A DNA stretch of 11,143 nucleotides from Bacteroidales bacterium (GTDB taxonomy: Bacteria; Bacteroidota; Bacteroidia; Bacteroidales; WCHB1-69): NCBI GenBank assembly GCA_016290715.1, contig JAEEUY010000229.1, positions 1-11,143 of the forward strand, written 5' to 3'. The position numbers were made by a program, and so were the translations under genes. Below the pieces are notes generated by a model that saw only the letters and a list, made by a program, of their open reading frames with translations, was not told the DNA's origin and searched no databases. Shown here one piece after another: positions 1 through 6,593 of this stretch. Numbering within the stretch: the first letter of the stretch is position 1; every line of letters starts with the position of its first letter.

Positions 1-154
1 GAATCTTTATATACCTGAAAAGTGCAAGGATAAAGTTTTATAAAATGGGAATGGACGCTTTTAGTCTTGTAACTATTAATGGATACAGATATAAAACTTG
101 TATCGTTGTTCGTTATAAGCCCCTTGTATTTTTAATTAATTTACTATCATTGAA

Positions 155-179
155 ATATTTACAGGAAAATTGTAAATAT
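155..179. repeat. Perfect 9-bp inverted repeat
   Basis: ATATTTACA (155-163) and TGTAAATAT (171-179) are exact reverse complements separated by the 7 bases GGAAAAT. Neither side is followed by a T-run, so it does not look like an intrinsic terminator. It could be a protein-binding site or the hairpin of a transcript end. It is AT-rich, so a chance origin is possible. Confidence 0.55.
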
Positions 180-245
180 AGGCTTGGTATAGGTGACTGA
201 GCTTGTAGAAGTTACCTGCCTTGCTTTCATTCTTCTTTCCCTTTT

Positions 246-271
246 GTCTTGACGCAAGAAAAAGTCAAGGC
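246..271. repeat. GTCTTGAC/GTCAAGGC hairpin, possible interspersed repeat
   Basis: GTCTTGAC (246-253) and GTCAAGGC (264-271) form an 8-bp stem with one T-G wobble and a 10-base loop (GCAAGAAAAA). From memory, very similar pieces, with a C/T-rich arm leading into CTTGACGCAA...GTCAAGGC, recur between genes in many Bacteroidota genomes. I cannot confirm that here, since only one copy is in the window. A pyrimidine-rich arm (about 222-246) precedes it. No T-run follows on either strand, so it is not a typical terminator. Confidence 0.4.
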
Positions 272-344
272 CATAAGTTTTAGCGGACGATGATTATTTA
301 TAAGGGATGATTTTTCATTTGCAAGACCAAAGGGGGCATTCCGT

Positions 345-1220
345 TTATGGTTGAAATTTTTCCCACAAGGTGATAAGTTTGTACACCAAAGTGGCGGCTA
401 AAACATCAGAAATTTTGTTATCGGGTTGTGGACAAAGTTCAACGACATCAAAGCCTACGATATTTTTATTTTTAAACACCACTTCCAAAAGACGGATTAC
501 TTCGTACCATGCCAATCCGCCGGGGAGAGGAGTGCCGGTAGCCGGGACAAAAGCGGGGTCAAATCCATCCAGATCAATGGTAACATATACATTCTCTGTC
601 AGGCGTTGGCAGGCACGCTGTTGCCATCCATTTTCTTTGCCTGCGATTTGGTGGGCATAAAAAATATTATCAGGAATAATATATTGCTTCTCTTCGCTGC
701 AAACATTGCGGATGCCTACTTGTACAACATGGGCATATTCTTGCGCACGTCGCATGACACATGCGTGATTGTAGGGCGAATGGTGATATTCATCACGTAA
801 GTCGGCATGTGCATCTATCTGTAAAACAGAAAGATTGTTGTACTTTTCGCTGAAGGCTTTGATTGCTCCGATGGATATAGAGTGCTCTCCGCCCAACAAA
901 CCAATGCGTTTTTGTTGATTCATAAAATGTTGCACGCGCTGGTAAACGCTGTTCACCATTGTTTCGGGAGAGGAGAAATCAAATATCGGTTGGTCGGTAT
1001 AGATTCCTGCTTGGCACGCTTCGCATTCATACACAAGGTCGTAGAGTTCCAAACTGTCGGAAGCTGCAATGATGGCTGTCGGACCTTGGTCGGCACCTTT
1101 GACAAAAGTGCTGGTGCCATCGTAAGCCACAGGAATCAGCGCATAACGGGCAGTTGCTTCTTCCGCTAACGCTTCATCCATATCTAAAAAGTAGTCGGTT
1201 TCTTTGATGTTCTGGATCAT
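345..1220 (-). CDS. speB: Agmatinase (ureohydrolase family)
   Basis: A 291-residue enzyme of the arginase/agmatinase/formiminoglutamase family, close to the family's usual length. It is expected to hydrolyse agmatine to putrescine and urea in the cytoplasm, using two Mn2+ ions. The metal ligands are all visible: H113 in GGEHS, D136/H138/D140 in DAHAD, and D216/D218 in TIDLDGFDP, plus H152 in SPYNHA. The TGTPLPGGL segment (228-236) is typical of agmatinases rather than arginases. The ATG at 1220 is used. It sits 21 bases below a TAnnTTTG promoter box and after the pta terminator, so the gene is probably transcribed alone. No arginine decarboxylase (speA) gene, its usual metabolic partner, is in the window. 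Substrate choice within the ureohydrolase family is inferred from motifs; formiminoglutamase or guanidinobutyrase activity is not excluded. Confidence 0.93.
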   Translation of the reverse strand: MIQNIKETDYFLDMDEALAEEATARYALIPVAYDGTSTFVKGADQGPTAIIAASDSLELYDLVYECEACQAGIYTDQPIFDFSSPETMVNSVYQRVQHFMNQQKRIGLLGGEHSISIGAIKAFSEKYNNLSVLQIDAHADLRDEYHHSPYNHACVMRRAQEYAHVVQVGIRNVCSEEKQYIIPDNIFYAHQIAGKENGWQQRACQRLTENVYVTIDLDGFDPAFVPATGTPLPGGLAWYEVIRLLEVVFKNKNIVGFDVVELCPQPDNKISDVLAATLVYKLITLWEKFQP

Positions 1221-1240
1221 AATGATGATAATTGAAGCCG

Positions 1241-1248
1241 CAAAGGTA
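1241..1248 (-). promoter_or_regulatory. Bacteroidota -7 promoter box for agmatinase
   Basis: On the minus strand this reads TACCTTTG, an exact match to the TAnnTTTG -7 consensus of the primary sigma factor in Bacteroidota. It lies 21 bases upstream of the agmatinase start. I see no clear TTTG -33 box, so the assignment rests on the -7 element, the position between the upstream terminator and the start codon, and the phylum. Confidence 0.6.
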
Positions 1249-1274
1249 GCGATTTTTTATAGACGTTGTATCAT

Positions 1275-1307
1275 AAAAAAACGCGTTTCCTACTTTCAGA
1301 AAACGCG
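1275..1307 (-). terminator. Intrinsic terminator of pta
   Basis: On the minus strand CGCGTTT pairs perfectly with AAACGCG across a 12-base loop (1289-1300) and is followed directly by seven T residues (1281-1275). It starts 23 bases after the pta stop codon. It separates pta from the agmatinase gene, which lies downstream on the same strand with its own promoter box. Confidence 0.85.
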
Positions 1308-1329
1308 CTTTTAATATTCTCAAAAAAGA

Positions 1330-2331
1330 TTATTTTGCTGCTGCTTGGCAAGCAGTAATGGCAACCACATTCACGATATCATCCACAGAGCAACCGCGGG
1401 AGAGGTCGTTGATAGGAGCGGCCATACCTTGCATAACAGGACCCACAGCTTCGGCACCCGCCAAGCGTTGTACTAATTTGTAGGCAATATTGCCCACTTC
1501 CAGCGATGGGAATACCAATACATTGGCTTTTCCGGCAACGGGGCTTCCCGGAGCTTTGGAAGCACCAACCGATGGTACAATGGCAGCATCGGCTTGCAAT
1601 TCACCATCAATAACAAGAGTTGGATCCATCTCTTTGGCAATGCGTGTGGCATTCACTACCTTATCCACAAGTTCGTGTTTGGCGGAACCCTTGGTTGAAA
1701 AACTCAACATGGCAACACGTGGTTCAATGCAGGCAATATTACGCGCTGTTTGGGCGGTAACAACTGCAATTTGAGCCAATTTATTTTCATCGGTATTGGG
1801 ATCTGCTGCACAATCAGCAAAAACCATAATGCCGTCATCCCCCCATTGTTTATCTTTGAAAACCATAATGAAAGCCCCCGAAACCACTGATACGCCGGGT
1901 AAGGTTTTTACAATTTGGAAGGCTGGACGCAGAACATTGCCAGTGGAATTTTGTGCACCTGCCACTTCACCATCCACTTCTTTATTTTTAATCAGTAAGG
2001 TAGCCAAATAGAGAGGATCTTCCACCAATTTTAATGCCTCTTCCATTTGCATGCCCTTGCTTTTTCTGATTTCACAAAGCATTTCAGCATAAAATTGCTT
2101 TTTCGGGTTGGTGATGGGATCTATAATCGTTGCCTTGCCAATATTTTTTAACCCAAATTGGGAAGCTTTGGCTTCAATATTGGCGGGATTGCCTAATAAT
2201 ACGATGTTGGCAATGCCTTCTTCTATAATTCTGTCGGCAGCTTTAAGGGTTCTGTCTTCTTCACCTTCTGCCAAAACAATACGTTTCCCGTATTTTTTTG
2301 CGTTTTCTTTGATTTGGTCAATTAAGTTCAT
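1330..2331 (-). CDS. pta: Phosphate acetyltransferase, short form
   Basis: A 333-residue cytoplasmic enzyme that interconverts acetyl-CoA plus phosphate with acetyl-phosphate plus CoA. With acetate kinase it forms the acetate/ATP-yielding route of fermentation. The whole length matches the PTA_PTB catalytic domain: VAGAQNSTGNVLRPA (123-137), MLSFSTKGSA (208-217), GSPVAGKANVLVFPSLEVGN (262-281) and NDLSRGCSVDDIV (308-320). S311, R312 and D317 correspond to active-site residues described in the Methanosarcina enzyme. It lacks the N-terminal AAA/DRTGG regulatory region of the roughly 700-residue Pta of Escherichia coli. Acetate kinase (ackA), often adjacent, is absent: upstream is a divergent operon. 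ATG 2331 is preceded by a TAnnTTTG box and a short AT-rich leader, and the gene ends at a strong terminator. Confidence 0.96.
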   Translation of the reverse strand: MNLIDQIKENAKKYGKRIVLAEGEEDRTLKAADRIIEEGIANIVLLGNPANIEAKASQFGLKNIGKATIIDPITNPKKQFYAEMLCEIRKSKGMQMEEALKLVEDPLYLATLLIKNKEVDGEVAGAQNSTGNVLRPAFQIVKTLPGVSVVSGAFIMVFKDKQWGDDGIMVFADCAADPNTDENKLAQIAVVTAQTARNIACIEPRVAMLSFSTKGSAKHELVDKVVNATRIAKEMDPTLVIDGELQADAAIVPSVGASKAPGSPVAGKANVLVFPSLEVGNIAYKLVQRLAGAEAVGPVMQGMAAPINDLSRGCSVDDIVNVVAITACQAAAK

Positions 2332-2374
2332 TTTTATAATTTTTTTTGATTGTTTTGTGTTGAAATTGATTCGG

Positions 2375-2382
2375 CAAAATTA
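2375..2382 (-). promoter_or_regulatory. -7 promoter box for pta
   Basis: The minus strand reads TAATTTTG, matching TAnnTTTG, 43 bases upstream of the pta ATG. Transcription would start around 2368 and give a leader of about 37 bases that is very rich in A and T. No TTTG -33 box is evident at the expected distance. Confidence 0.55.
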
Positions 2383-2492
2383 CGAAAATATCAGTTCATC
2401 GCTGCGAATCAAAAAGAATATAATGAAAGTTTTTCAACAGAGAAACATCAATTCTTTTTTGCAGAAAGTAAAATTTCCATTTACAAAAAATG

Positions 2493-2500
2493 TATCTTTG
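2493..2500 (+). promoter_or_regulatory. -7 promoter box of the porQ operon
   Basis: TATCTTTG followed by CA is the most typical form of the Bacteroidota -7 element. It is divergent from the pta box, about 110 bases away. Transcription would start near 2507, leaving a leader of about 110 bases before the first large gene at 2617. The sequence before it is A/T-rich, with a weak TTTAC rather than TTTG at the -33 side. Confidence 0.65.
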
Positions 2501-2506
2501 CACCTT

Positions 2507-2616
2507 TAATCGTAAACGGATTGATGGTTAAGAGCCCGAGGCATTTTGGTCATGTGCTTGTGGTAAAGGCCATTGAAAAGGAAAATTTGCGATTATAAAT
2601 GTTGTAATTCAGTTTT
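2507..2616 (+). other. Operon leader with possible 24-codon ORF
   Basis: This stretch lies between the predicted transcription start and the first large gene. It contains an ORF from ATG 2524 to TAA 2598 (24 codons, beginning MVKSPRHFGHV and ending ENLRL). It has a less AT-rich, more gene-like composition than the flanking DNA. It ends 18 bases before the next ATG. It could be a leader peptide, the remnant of a gene, or simply a structured 5' leader. A weak hairpin is possible between GGC.TTT (about 2540-2546) and AAA.GCC (about 2564-2571). I recognise neither the peptide nor a known riboswitch or RNA motif. Confidence 0.3.
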
Positions 2617-4086
2617 ATGAAAGAAAAATCAAGCAAAAAGAAAACAATTTGGCTCGTTGTGAGCGTGGTCGTCCTTTGTATTTTGGTTACTTCAGGAATT
2701 TATAGCTACACTAAATTTCTAAAAAAGTCAACTGCCGAACTATTGGATGCTGTCCCGGCAGATGCCACGTTTGTGTTACAAATTAATGATAATGAAGGAT
2801 TTGTAAAATCAATAGCGCCATGTATGGCGTATCTTGAGGATTTCTTTTCGTTGGATGCGCTTCCGGGATTTGAGTATTTTATTGACATTACGCGTAGAAA
2901 TATGCAAAATGATGAGTCCTTGGTTATCTCTGGGCATACCGATGAAAATGGCAAACAGGCTGTTTTGCTCTCTATGAAAATGGACGAATTAGCGTATAAG
3001 CATTTGATAAAAGAGTTGAGTGTCAATATGAAAGATTATTCAACCTTTGCAGGACAGAAAATATACAATGTTGATACGCATTATAAGAATTTTAAATTCA
3101 CTTATCACAATGGACTTTTCTCTGCTTGTTCAAGTCAACAAGTATTGGAGGCTGCAATCAAATGTTTGGCGAATGAAAAATGTATTGCTGCGCAACCCGA
3201 TTTTAAGCGATTGCAAGAGGTGATTTATAAAAATACCAAACAAAATTGGTTGATTCTCCAGCAACAACCATTTATGGAGAGTCATTTGGCTATGATGGCG
3301 GAGTATTATCAACTCCCTTTCCAGTCGTGGATGAATCGTTCAAAATGGTCGGCATACCAAATTCAACTTACAGAATCTGAAATGATTTTGTCGGGATATA
3401 GTTTCACTGATGCGGATGAGTTATCGCAAAGTATGGAGACACAAGGTGGTGGTGAAACACATTTCCCTGCGCAGTATATCCCTGCCAATATCACAAATTA
3501 TTGTTCAATCAATTTCACCGACGATCACGTTTATGCTTCCCAACGACAGATGGCAGATTCCGTGCGTTTGCAATTTTTAAAGTTACATGCGCAAAGTATT
3601 CAGCTGTTTTCCTGGAAGCCGGATAGCTGTAATGTGGAGTTTGCAATAGTTCAATGCAATGATACATTGGAACATGCTTTAGATTTTCTCCCCGATTCCC
3701 TCTACGCAGATTCAATAACATATTATAAAAGATTACCCATTTATCGGAGTGGTATTCCCCGTTTTGCAGAAGCCTTGCCTATGCCGACTGCTGCAGAAAT
3801 GAATTATTTTATGATCAACCAAGGGTATTATATTTTTTCGGAATCTTTAGGGGCATTAAAGAAGTATATTGATAATTGCAAGGATGGGAAGACGTTGGAG
3901 AAAAACCAATATTATCTGTTCTCTAAAGAAAATCTTCCCACAGAGTATAGTTATGAGGTATTTTATCAGAATTTGGATCATACGAATTCTTCATTTTTCC
4001 CGTTTAGAATTTTTGCCTATAGTTTTGATGAAAAAATGGGTGACCTATTACCCAACAAAATCTATATCAAATTTGCAGTTAAGTAA
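2617..4086 (+). CDS. Membrane-anchored protein of unknown function, DUF3352-like
   Basis: A 489-residue protein with a basic N-terminus (KEKSSKKK), one hydrophobic segment at about residues 11-30, and a long soluble remainder. It is therefore probably an inner-membrane-anchored protein facing the periplasm. The sequence just after the membrane segment (AELLDAVPADATFVLQIND, 40-58) resembles the start of Bacteroidota proteins annotated as DUF3352, in which a 'P.DA.FV..IN' strand opens a large beta-rich domain. That assignment is from memory and tentative. I see no catalytic motif and no T9SS sorting domain. It is the first gene of a likely four-gene operon, with 15 bases to the dipeptidase gene. 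Its link to peptide hydrolysis or the T9SS is unproven. Confidence 0.8.
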   Translation: MKEKSSKKKTIWLVVSVVVLCILVTSGIYSYTKFLKKSTAELLDAVPADATFVLQINDNEGFVKSIAPCMAYLEDFFSLDALPGFEYFIDITRRNMQNDESLVISGHTDENGKQAVLLSMKMDELAYKHLIKELSVNMKDYSTFAGQKIYNVDTHYKNFKFTYHNGLFSACSSQQVLEAAIKCLANEKCIAAQPDFKRLQEVIYKNTKQNWLILQQQPFMESHLAMMAEYYQLPFQSWMNRSKWSAYQIQLTESEMILSGYSFTDADELSQSMETQGGGETHFPAQYIPANITNYCSINFTDDHVYASQRQMADSVRLQFLKLHAQSIQLFSWKPDSCNVEFAIVQCNDTLEHALDFLPDSLYADSITYYKRLPIYRSGIPRFAEALPMPTAAEMNYFMINQGYYIFSESLGALKKYIDNCKDGKTLEKNQYYLFSKENLPTEYSYEVFYQNLDHTNSSFFPFRIFAYSFDEKMGDLLPNKIYIKFAVK

Positions 4087-4101
4087 AATAAAATATTGAT
4101 T

Positions 4102-5472
4102 ATGAAAGATTTGAAAAATTACATTGAAGCGAATAAAGATCGTTTTTTAGAGGAATTGTTTAGTTTGATTCGCATTCCTTCCATCTCTTCGCAAGAGGAG
4201 CATAAGGAAGATATGGTACGTTGCGCCAACCGCTGGAAAGAGTTGATATTAGCGGCAGGGGCGGATAAATGTGAAGTGATGCCTACCGAAGGGAATCCTG
4301 TGGTTTATGCTGAAAAAATCATAGATAGCACGTTGCCAACTGTGCTGGTTTATGGGCATTACGATGTGATGCCAGTTGACCCAGAAGAGCTATGGAAAAC
4401 CAAACCTTTTGAACCTGTCGTAAAGGATGGTAAAATATGGGCTCGTGGTGCGGATGATGATAAAGGGCAGTCGTTTATGCATGCAAAGGCGTTTGAGTAT
4501 ATGGTAAAAACAAACCAACTTCCTTGTAATGTGAAGTTCATGTTGGAAGGAGAAGAAGAAATAGGCAGTGGAAGTTTGTATGGTTTTTGTGAAAAAAACA
4601 AGCAAATGTTGAAAGCAGATATTATTCTTGTGTCTGATACAGGAATGATAGCTACGGATATTCCCTCTATCACCACCGGCTTGCGCGGGTTGAGCTATTT
4701 GGAGGTGGAAGTTACCGGCCCGAACAAAGACTTGCATTCAGGGATATTCGGCGGTGCCGTCGCCAATCCGATCAATATCCTTTGTCAAATGATTGCTTCG
4801 CTTACCAATGAGAAAAATGAGATTGCCATTCCTCATTTTTATGATGATGTGTTGGTGCTTTCTGCTGAAGAACGCGCACTCATGGCAAAAGCTCCATTTA
4901 ATCTGGAAGAGTATAAAAAATCGTTGGATATTGATGAAGTGCATGGTGAAGAGGGCTACTCCACGATCGAGCGCACGGGCATACGTCCCACTTTGGATGT
5001 GTGCGGCATTTGGGGCGGATATACGGGCGAAGGTTCTAAAACCGTACTTCCTTCCAAAGCGAATGCAAAAATATCTATGCGATTGGTGCCAAATCAAGAT
5101 TCACAGAAGATTTCCGCACTGTTCCAGAAACATTTTGAAAGCATTGCCCCCGCATCGGTTAAAGTGAAAGTTACCCCCTGTCATGGTGGCGAAGCGTACG
5201 TTTCCCCGATAGATATGCCTGCCTACAAAGCAGCTGAAAAAGCCTACGAAACCACCTTCGGCAAACGTCCTATCCCTACCAGAAGCGGTGGAAGTATCCC
5301 TATTATCTCTGGTTTTGAGAGAATATTGGGTATTAAGTCTATATTGATGGGTTTTGGTTTGGGAGAAGATGCCATTCACTCGCCGAATGAAAATTACAAG
5401 TTGGAGCATTTCTTCAAAGGAATAGAAACGATTCCGTATTTCTATAAATTCTATGCGGAACTGATGAAATAA
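4102..5472 (+). CDS. M20-family metallodipeptidase
   Basis: A 456-residue peptidase of the M20 (carnosinase/PepV-like) family, expected to cleave dipeptides or short peptides using two zinc or manganese ions. The key residues are present: H86 and D88 in YGHYDVMP, bridging D119 in ARGADDDKG, catalytic E152 and metal-binding E153 in EGEEEIGS, D179 in LVSDTG, and H426 in EDAIHSPNE. H212 in DLHSG lies in the dimerisation domain (roughly 180-350) and matches the histidine that reaches the partner's active site in carnosinases. No signal peptide is seen, so it is likely cytoplasmic. I chose ATG 4102 (MKDLKNYIE); a TTG two codons upstream is also in frame but unlikely. It lies 15 bases after the previous gene and 18 before porQ. 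Its exact substrate cannot be read from the sequence. Confidence 0.93.
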   Translation: MKDLKNYIEANKDRFLEELFSLIRIPSISSQEEHKEDMVRCANRWKELILAAGADKCEVMPTEGNPVVYAEKIIDSTLPTVLVYGHYDVMPVDPEELWKTKPFEPVVKDGKIWARGADDDKGQSFMHAKAFEYMVKTNQLPCNVKFMLEGEEEIGSGSLYGFCEKNKQMLKADIILVSDTGMIATDIPSITTGLRGLSYLEVEVTGPNKDLHSGIFGGAVANPINILCQMIASLTNEKNEIAIPHFYDDVLVLSAEERALMAKAPFNLEEYKKSLDIDEVHGEEGYSTIERTGIRPTLDVCGIWGGYTGEGSKTVLPSKANAKISMRLVPNQDSQKISALFQKHFESIAPASVKVKVTPCHGGEAYVSPIDMPAYKAAEKAYETTFGKRPIPTRSGGSIPIISGFERILGIKSILMGFGLGEDAIHSPNENYKLEHFFKGIETIPYFYKFYAELMK

Positions 5473-5490
5473 AATGCCAAATTGTAAAGG

Positions 5491-6588
5491 ATGAAATTTC
5501 GCCCATGGGTATGGATATTTTTGTTTTTTACTTGTGTGAACAGTTCGTTTGCGCAAGTGGGCGGGAATTACATCTATAATTTTCTGAGTTTTTCGCAATC
5601 CAGCCGGCAGGCTGCCCTTGGAGGCGGTTTATTGGCCGTTTCTGATAATGACCCGTCGTTAATTCTCTACAATCCCTCCATGATTGGGAAGCGTCACCAT
5701 ACCTCCTTGTTCTGTAATGCTACCGACTATTTCTCAAATGCTGCTTATGGGTCAGCTTTCTATTCACATACTTTTAATAAAGTGGGAAGTTTTGCCTTTG
5801 GAATGCAGTTTGTGAATTATGGAAAATTCACCATGACCGATGAGTACGGGATGGAGCAAGGGTATTTTCGGGCAGGAGATTACGCTGCTCATATTGGGTG
5901 GGGACGTGCATTGGATAGTTGTTTTTCAATTGGAGCCACCCTAAAACTAATCTACTCTTCTTACGAGTCGTATCACTCTTTCGGGTTGGCGGTAGATGTG
6001 GCCGCTTCTTATGTTAACCATAAAAAGAACTTGGCGTTATCGTTGTTAGTGCGCAATATCGGTTCTCCGTTGGTTAATTATATTCCCGGACAGTTTGAGA
6101 AAATACCTTTTGACATCCAGTTGGCCTTTTCCCAGAAATTCCAATTTATGCCGGTAAGATACCACATCTCTTTGCATCATTTGTATCGGTGGGATATGTT
6201 GTATGTGGGTGAAAATGATCCTTTATTGGAGTATGATGCGATGAATAACACCCCTGTTTATCCTTCTAAAACCGCTCAATTCTTTGACAATTTCTTTCGG
6301 CATCTTACTTTTGGATTGGAGATTATGCCAGCCAAATTTTTATCATTACATTTGGCTTATAATCATCAGCGCCATCAGGAGATGAAAATTCCACAAAAAC
6401 GTACGCTCGCCGGTTTCTCGTATGGATTTACGGTGAATATCCATTCCATCAGAATTGGGTTCTCACGGGCACATTTTGCTACGGGAGCGGTTCCCAATTA
6501 TTTTGATTTATCATTGAATATTAATGAGTTATATAAGCTTTCGCAAGATAAGAAAAGTAATAAATTACAAAAGATAACAACTAAATAA
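5491..6588 (+). CDS. porQ: Type IX secretion system protein PorQ
   Basis: A 365-residue outer-membrane protein with a signal peptide (MKFRPWVWIFLFFTCVNSSFA, cut expected after A21) and a mature part rich in alternating aromatic beta-strands, as in the PorV/PorQ FadL-like barrels. The mature start QVGGNYIYNFL, followed by SSRQAALGGGLLAVSDND and LILYNPSMIG (about 36-68), is the PorQ signature. PorQ is one of the T9SS proteins that Porphyromonas gingivalis needs for secretion and surface attachment of C-terminal-domain cargo. Its relatives PorV and PorU belong to the attachment complex. Older annotations often call this family 'penicillin-binding protein', without biochemical support. It lies in the middle of the operon, with 18 bases after the dipeptidase and 5 before the aminotransferase. 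No other T9SS core gene is in the window. The start is well fixed by the signal peptide. Confidence 0.9.
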   Translation: MKFRPWVWIFLFFTCVNSSFAQVGGNYIYNFLSFSQSSRQAALGGGLLAVSDNDPSLILYNPSMIGKRHHTSLFCNATDYFSNAAYGSAFYSHTFNKVGSFAFGMQFVNYGKFTMTDEYGMEQGYFRAGDYAAHIGWGRALDSCFSIGATLKLIYSSYESYHSFGLAVDVAASYVNHKKNLALSLLVRNIGSPLVNYIPGQFEKIPFDIQLAFSQKFQFMPVRYHISLHHLYRWDMLYVGENDPLLEYDAMNNTPVYPSKTAQFFDNFFRHLTFGLEIMPAKFLSLHLAYNHQRHQEMKIPQKRTLAGFSYGFTVNIHSIRIGFSRAHFATGAVPNYFDLSLNINELYKLSQDKKSNKLQKITTK

Positions 6589-6593
6589 ACAAT

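Larger units (their letters stand above)
1..344. other. Intergenic stretch, no convincing gene
   Basis: This AT-rich stretch lies downstream of the agmatinase gene and holds no gene I can support. Two inverted repeats (155-179 and 246-271) are listed separately. In the plus strand, frame 2-43 reads NLYIPEKCKDKVL and then stops. That could be the last residues of a gene entering from the left, but 13 codons are too few to decide. A second plus-strand frame is open from the window edge and could start at ATG 45, ending at 200 (51 codons). Its composition is that of random AT-rich DNA. I see no clear terminator for the agmatinase transcript, which enters this region from the right. Confidence 0.6.

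Noticed and set aside
2..43. Possible last 13 codons of a plus-strand gene ending at TAA 41-43
   Set aside because: The residues look plausible for a protein tail, but the stretch is too short to support without the sequence to the left.
45..200. Plus-strand ORF of 51 codons (open upstream to the window edge)
   Set aside because: The translation is rich in residues encoded by AT-rich codons, shows no motif, overlaps the palindrome at 155-179, and has no promoter box. It is most likely a chance ORF.
246..271. The CTTGAC hairpin as the agmatinase terminator
   Set aside because: On the minus strand the stem is followed by a purine-rich AAAAGGGAAAG stretch rather than a T-run, and it lies about 75 bases after the stop codon.
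426..800. Plus-strand ORF of 124 codons opposite agmatinase
   Set aside because: It lies wholly antisense to a gene with all its metal-binding motifs and has no recognisable domain, so it is a shadow of the real reading frame.
2350..2598. An 82-codon plus-strand reading frame upstream of the DUF3352-like gene
   Set aside because: Its first part covers the pta promoter and low-complexity DNA upstream of the predicted transcription start. Only the last 24 codons, after ATG 2524, are kept as a weak possibility.
5101..5598. Minus-strand ORF of 165 codons opposite the dipeptidase and porQ
   Set aside because: It spans the junction of two well-supported genes on the other strand, and its composition is that of a reverse-complement shadow.
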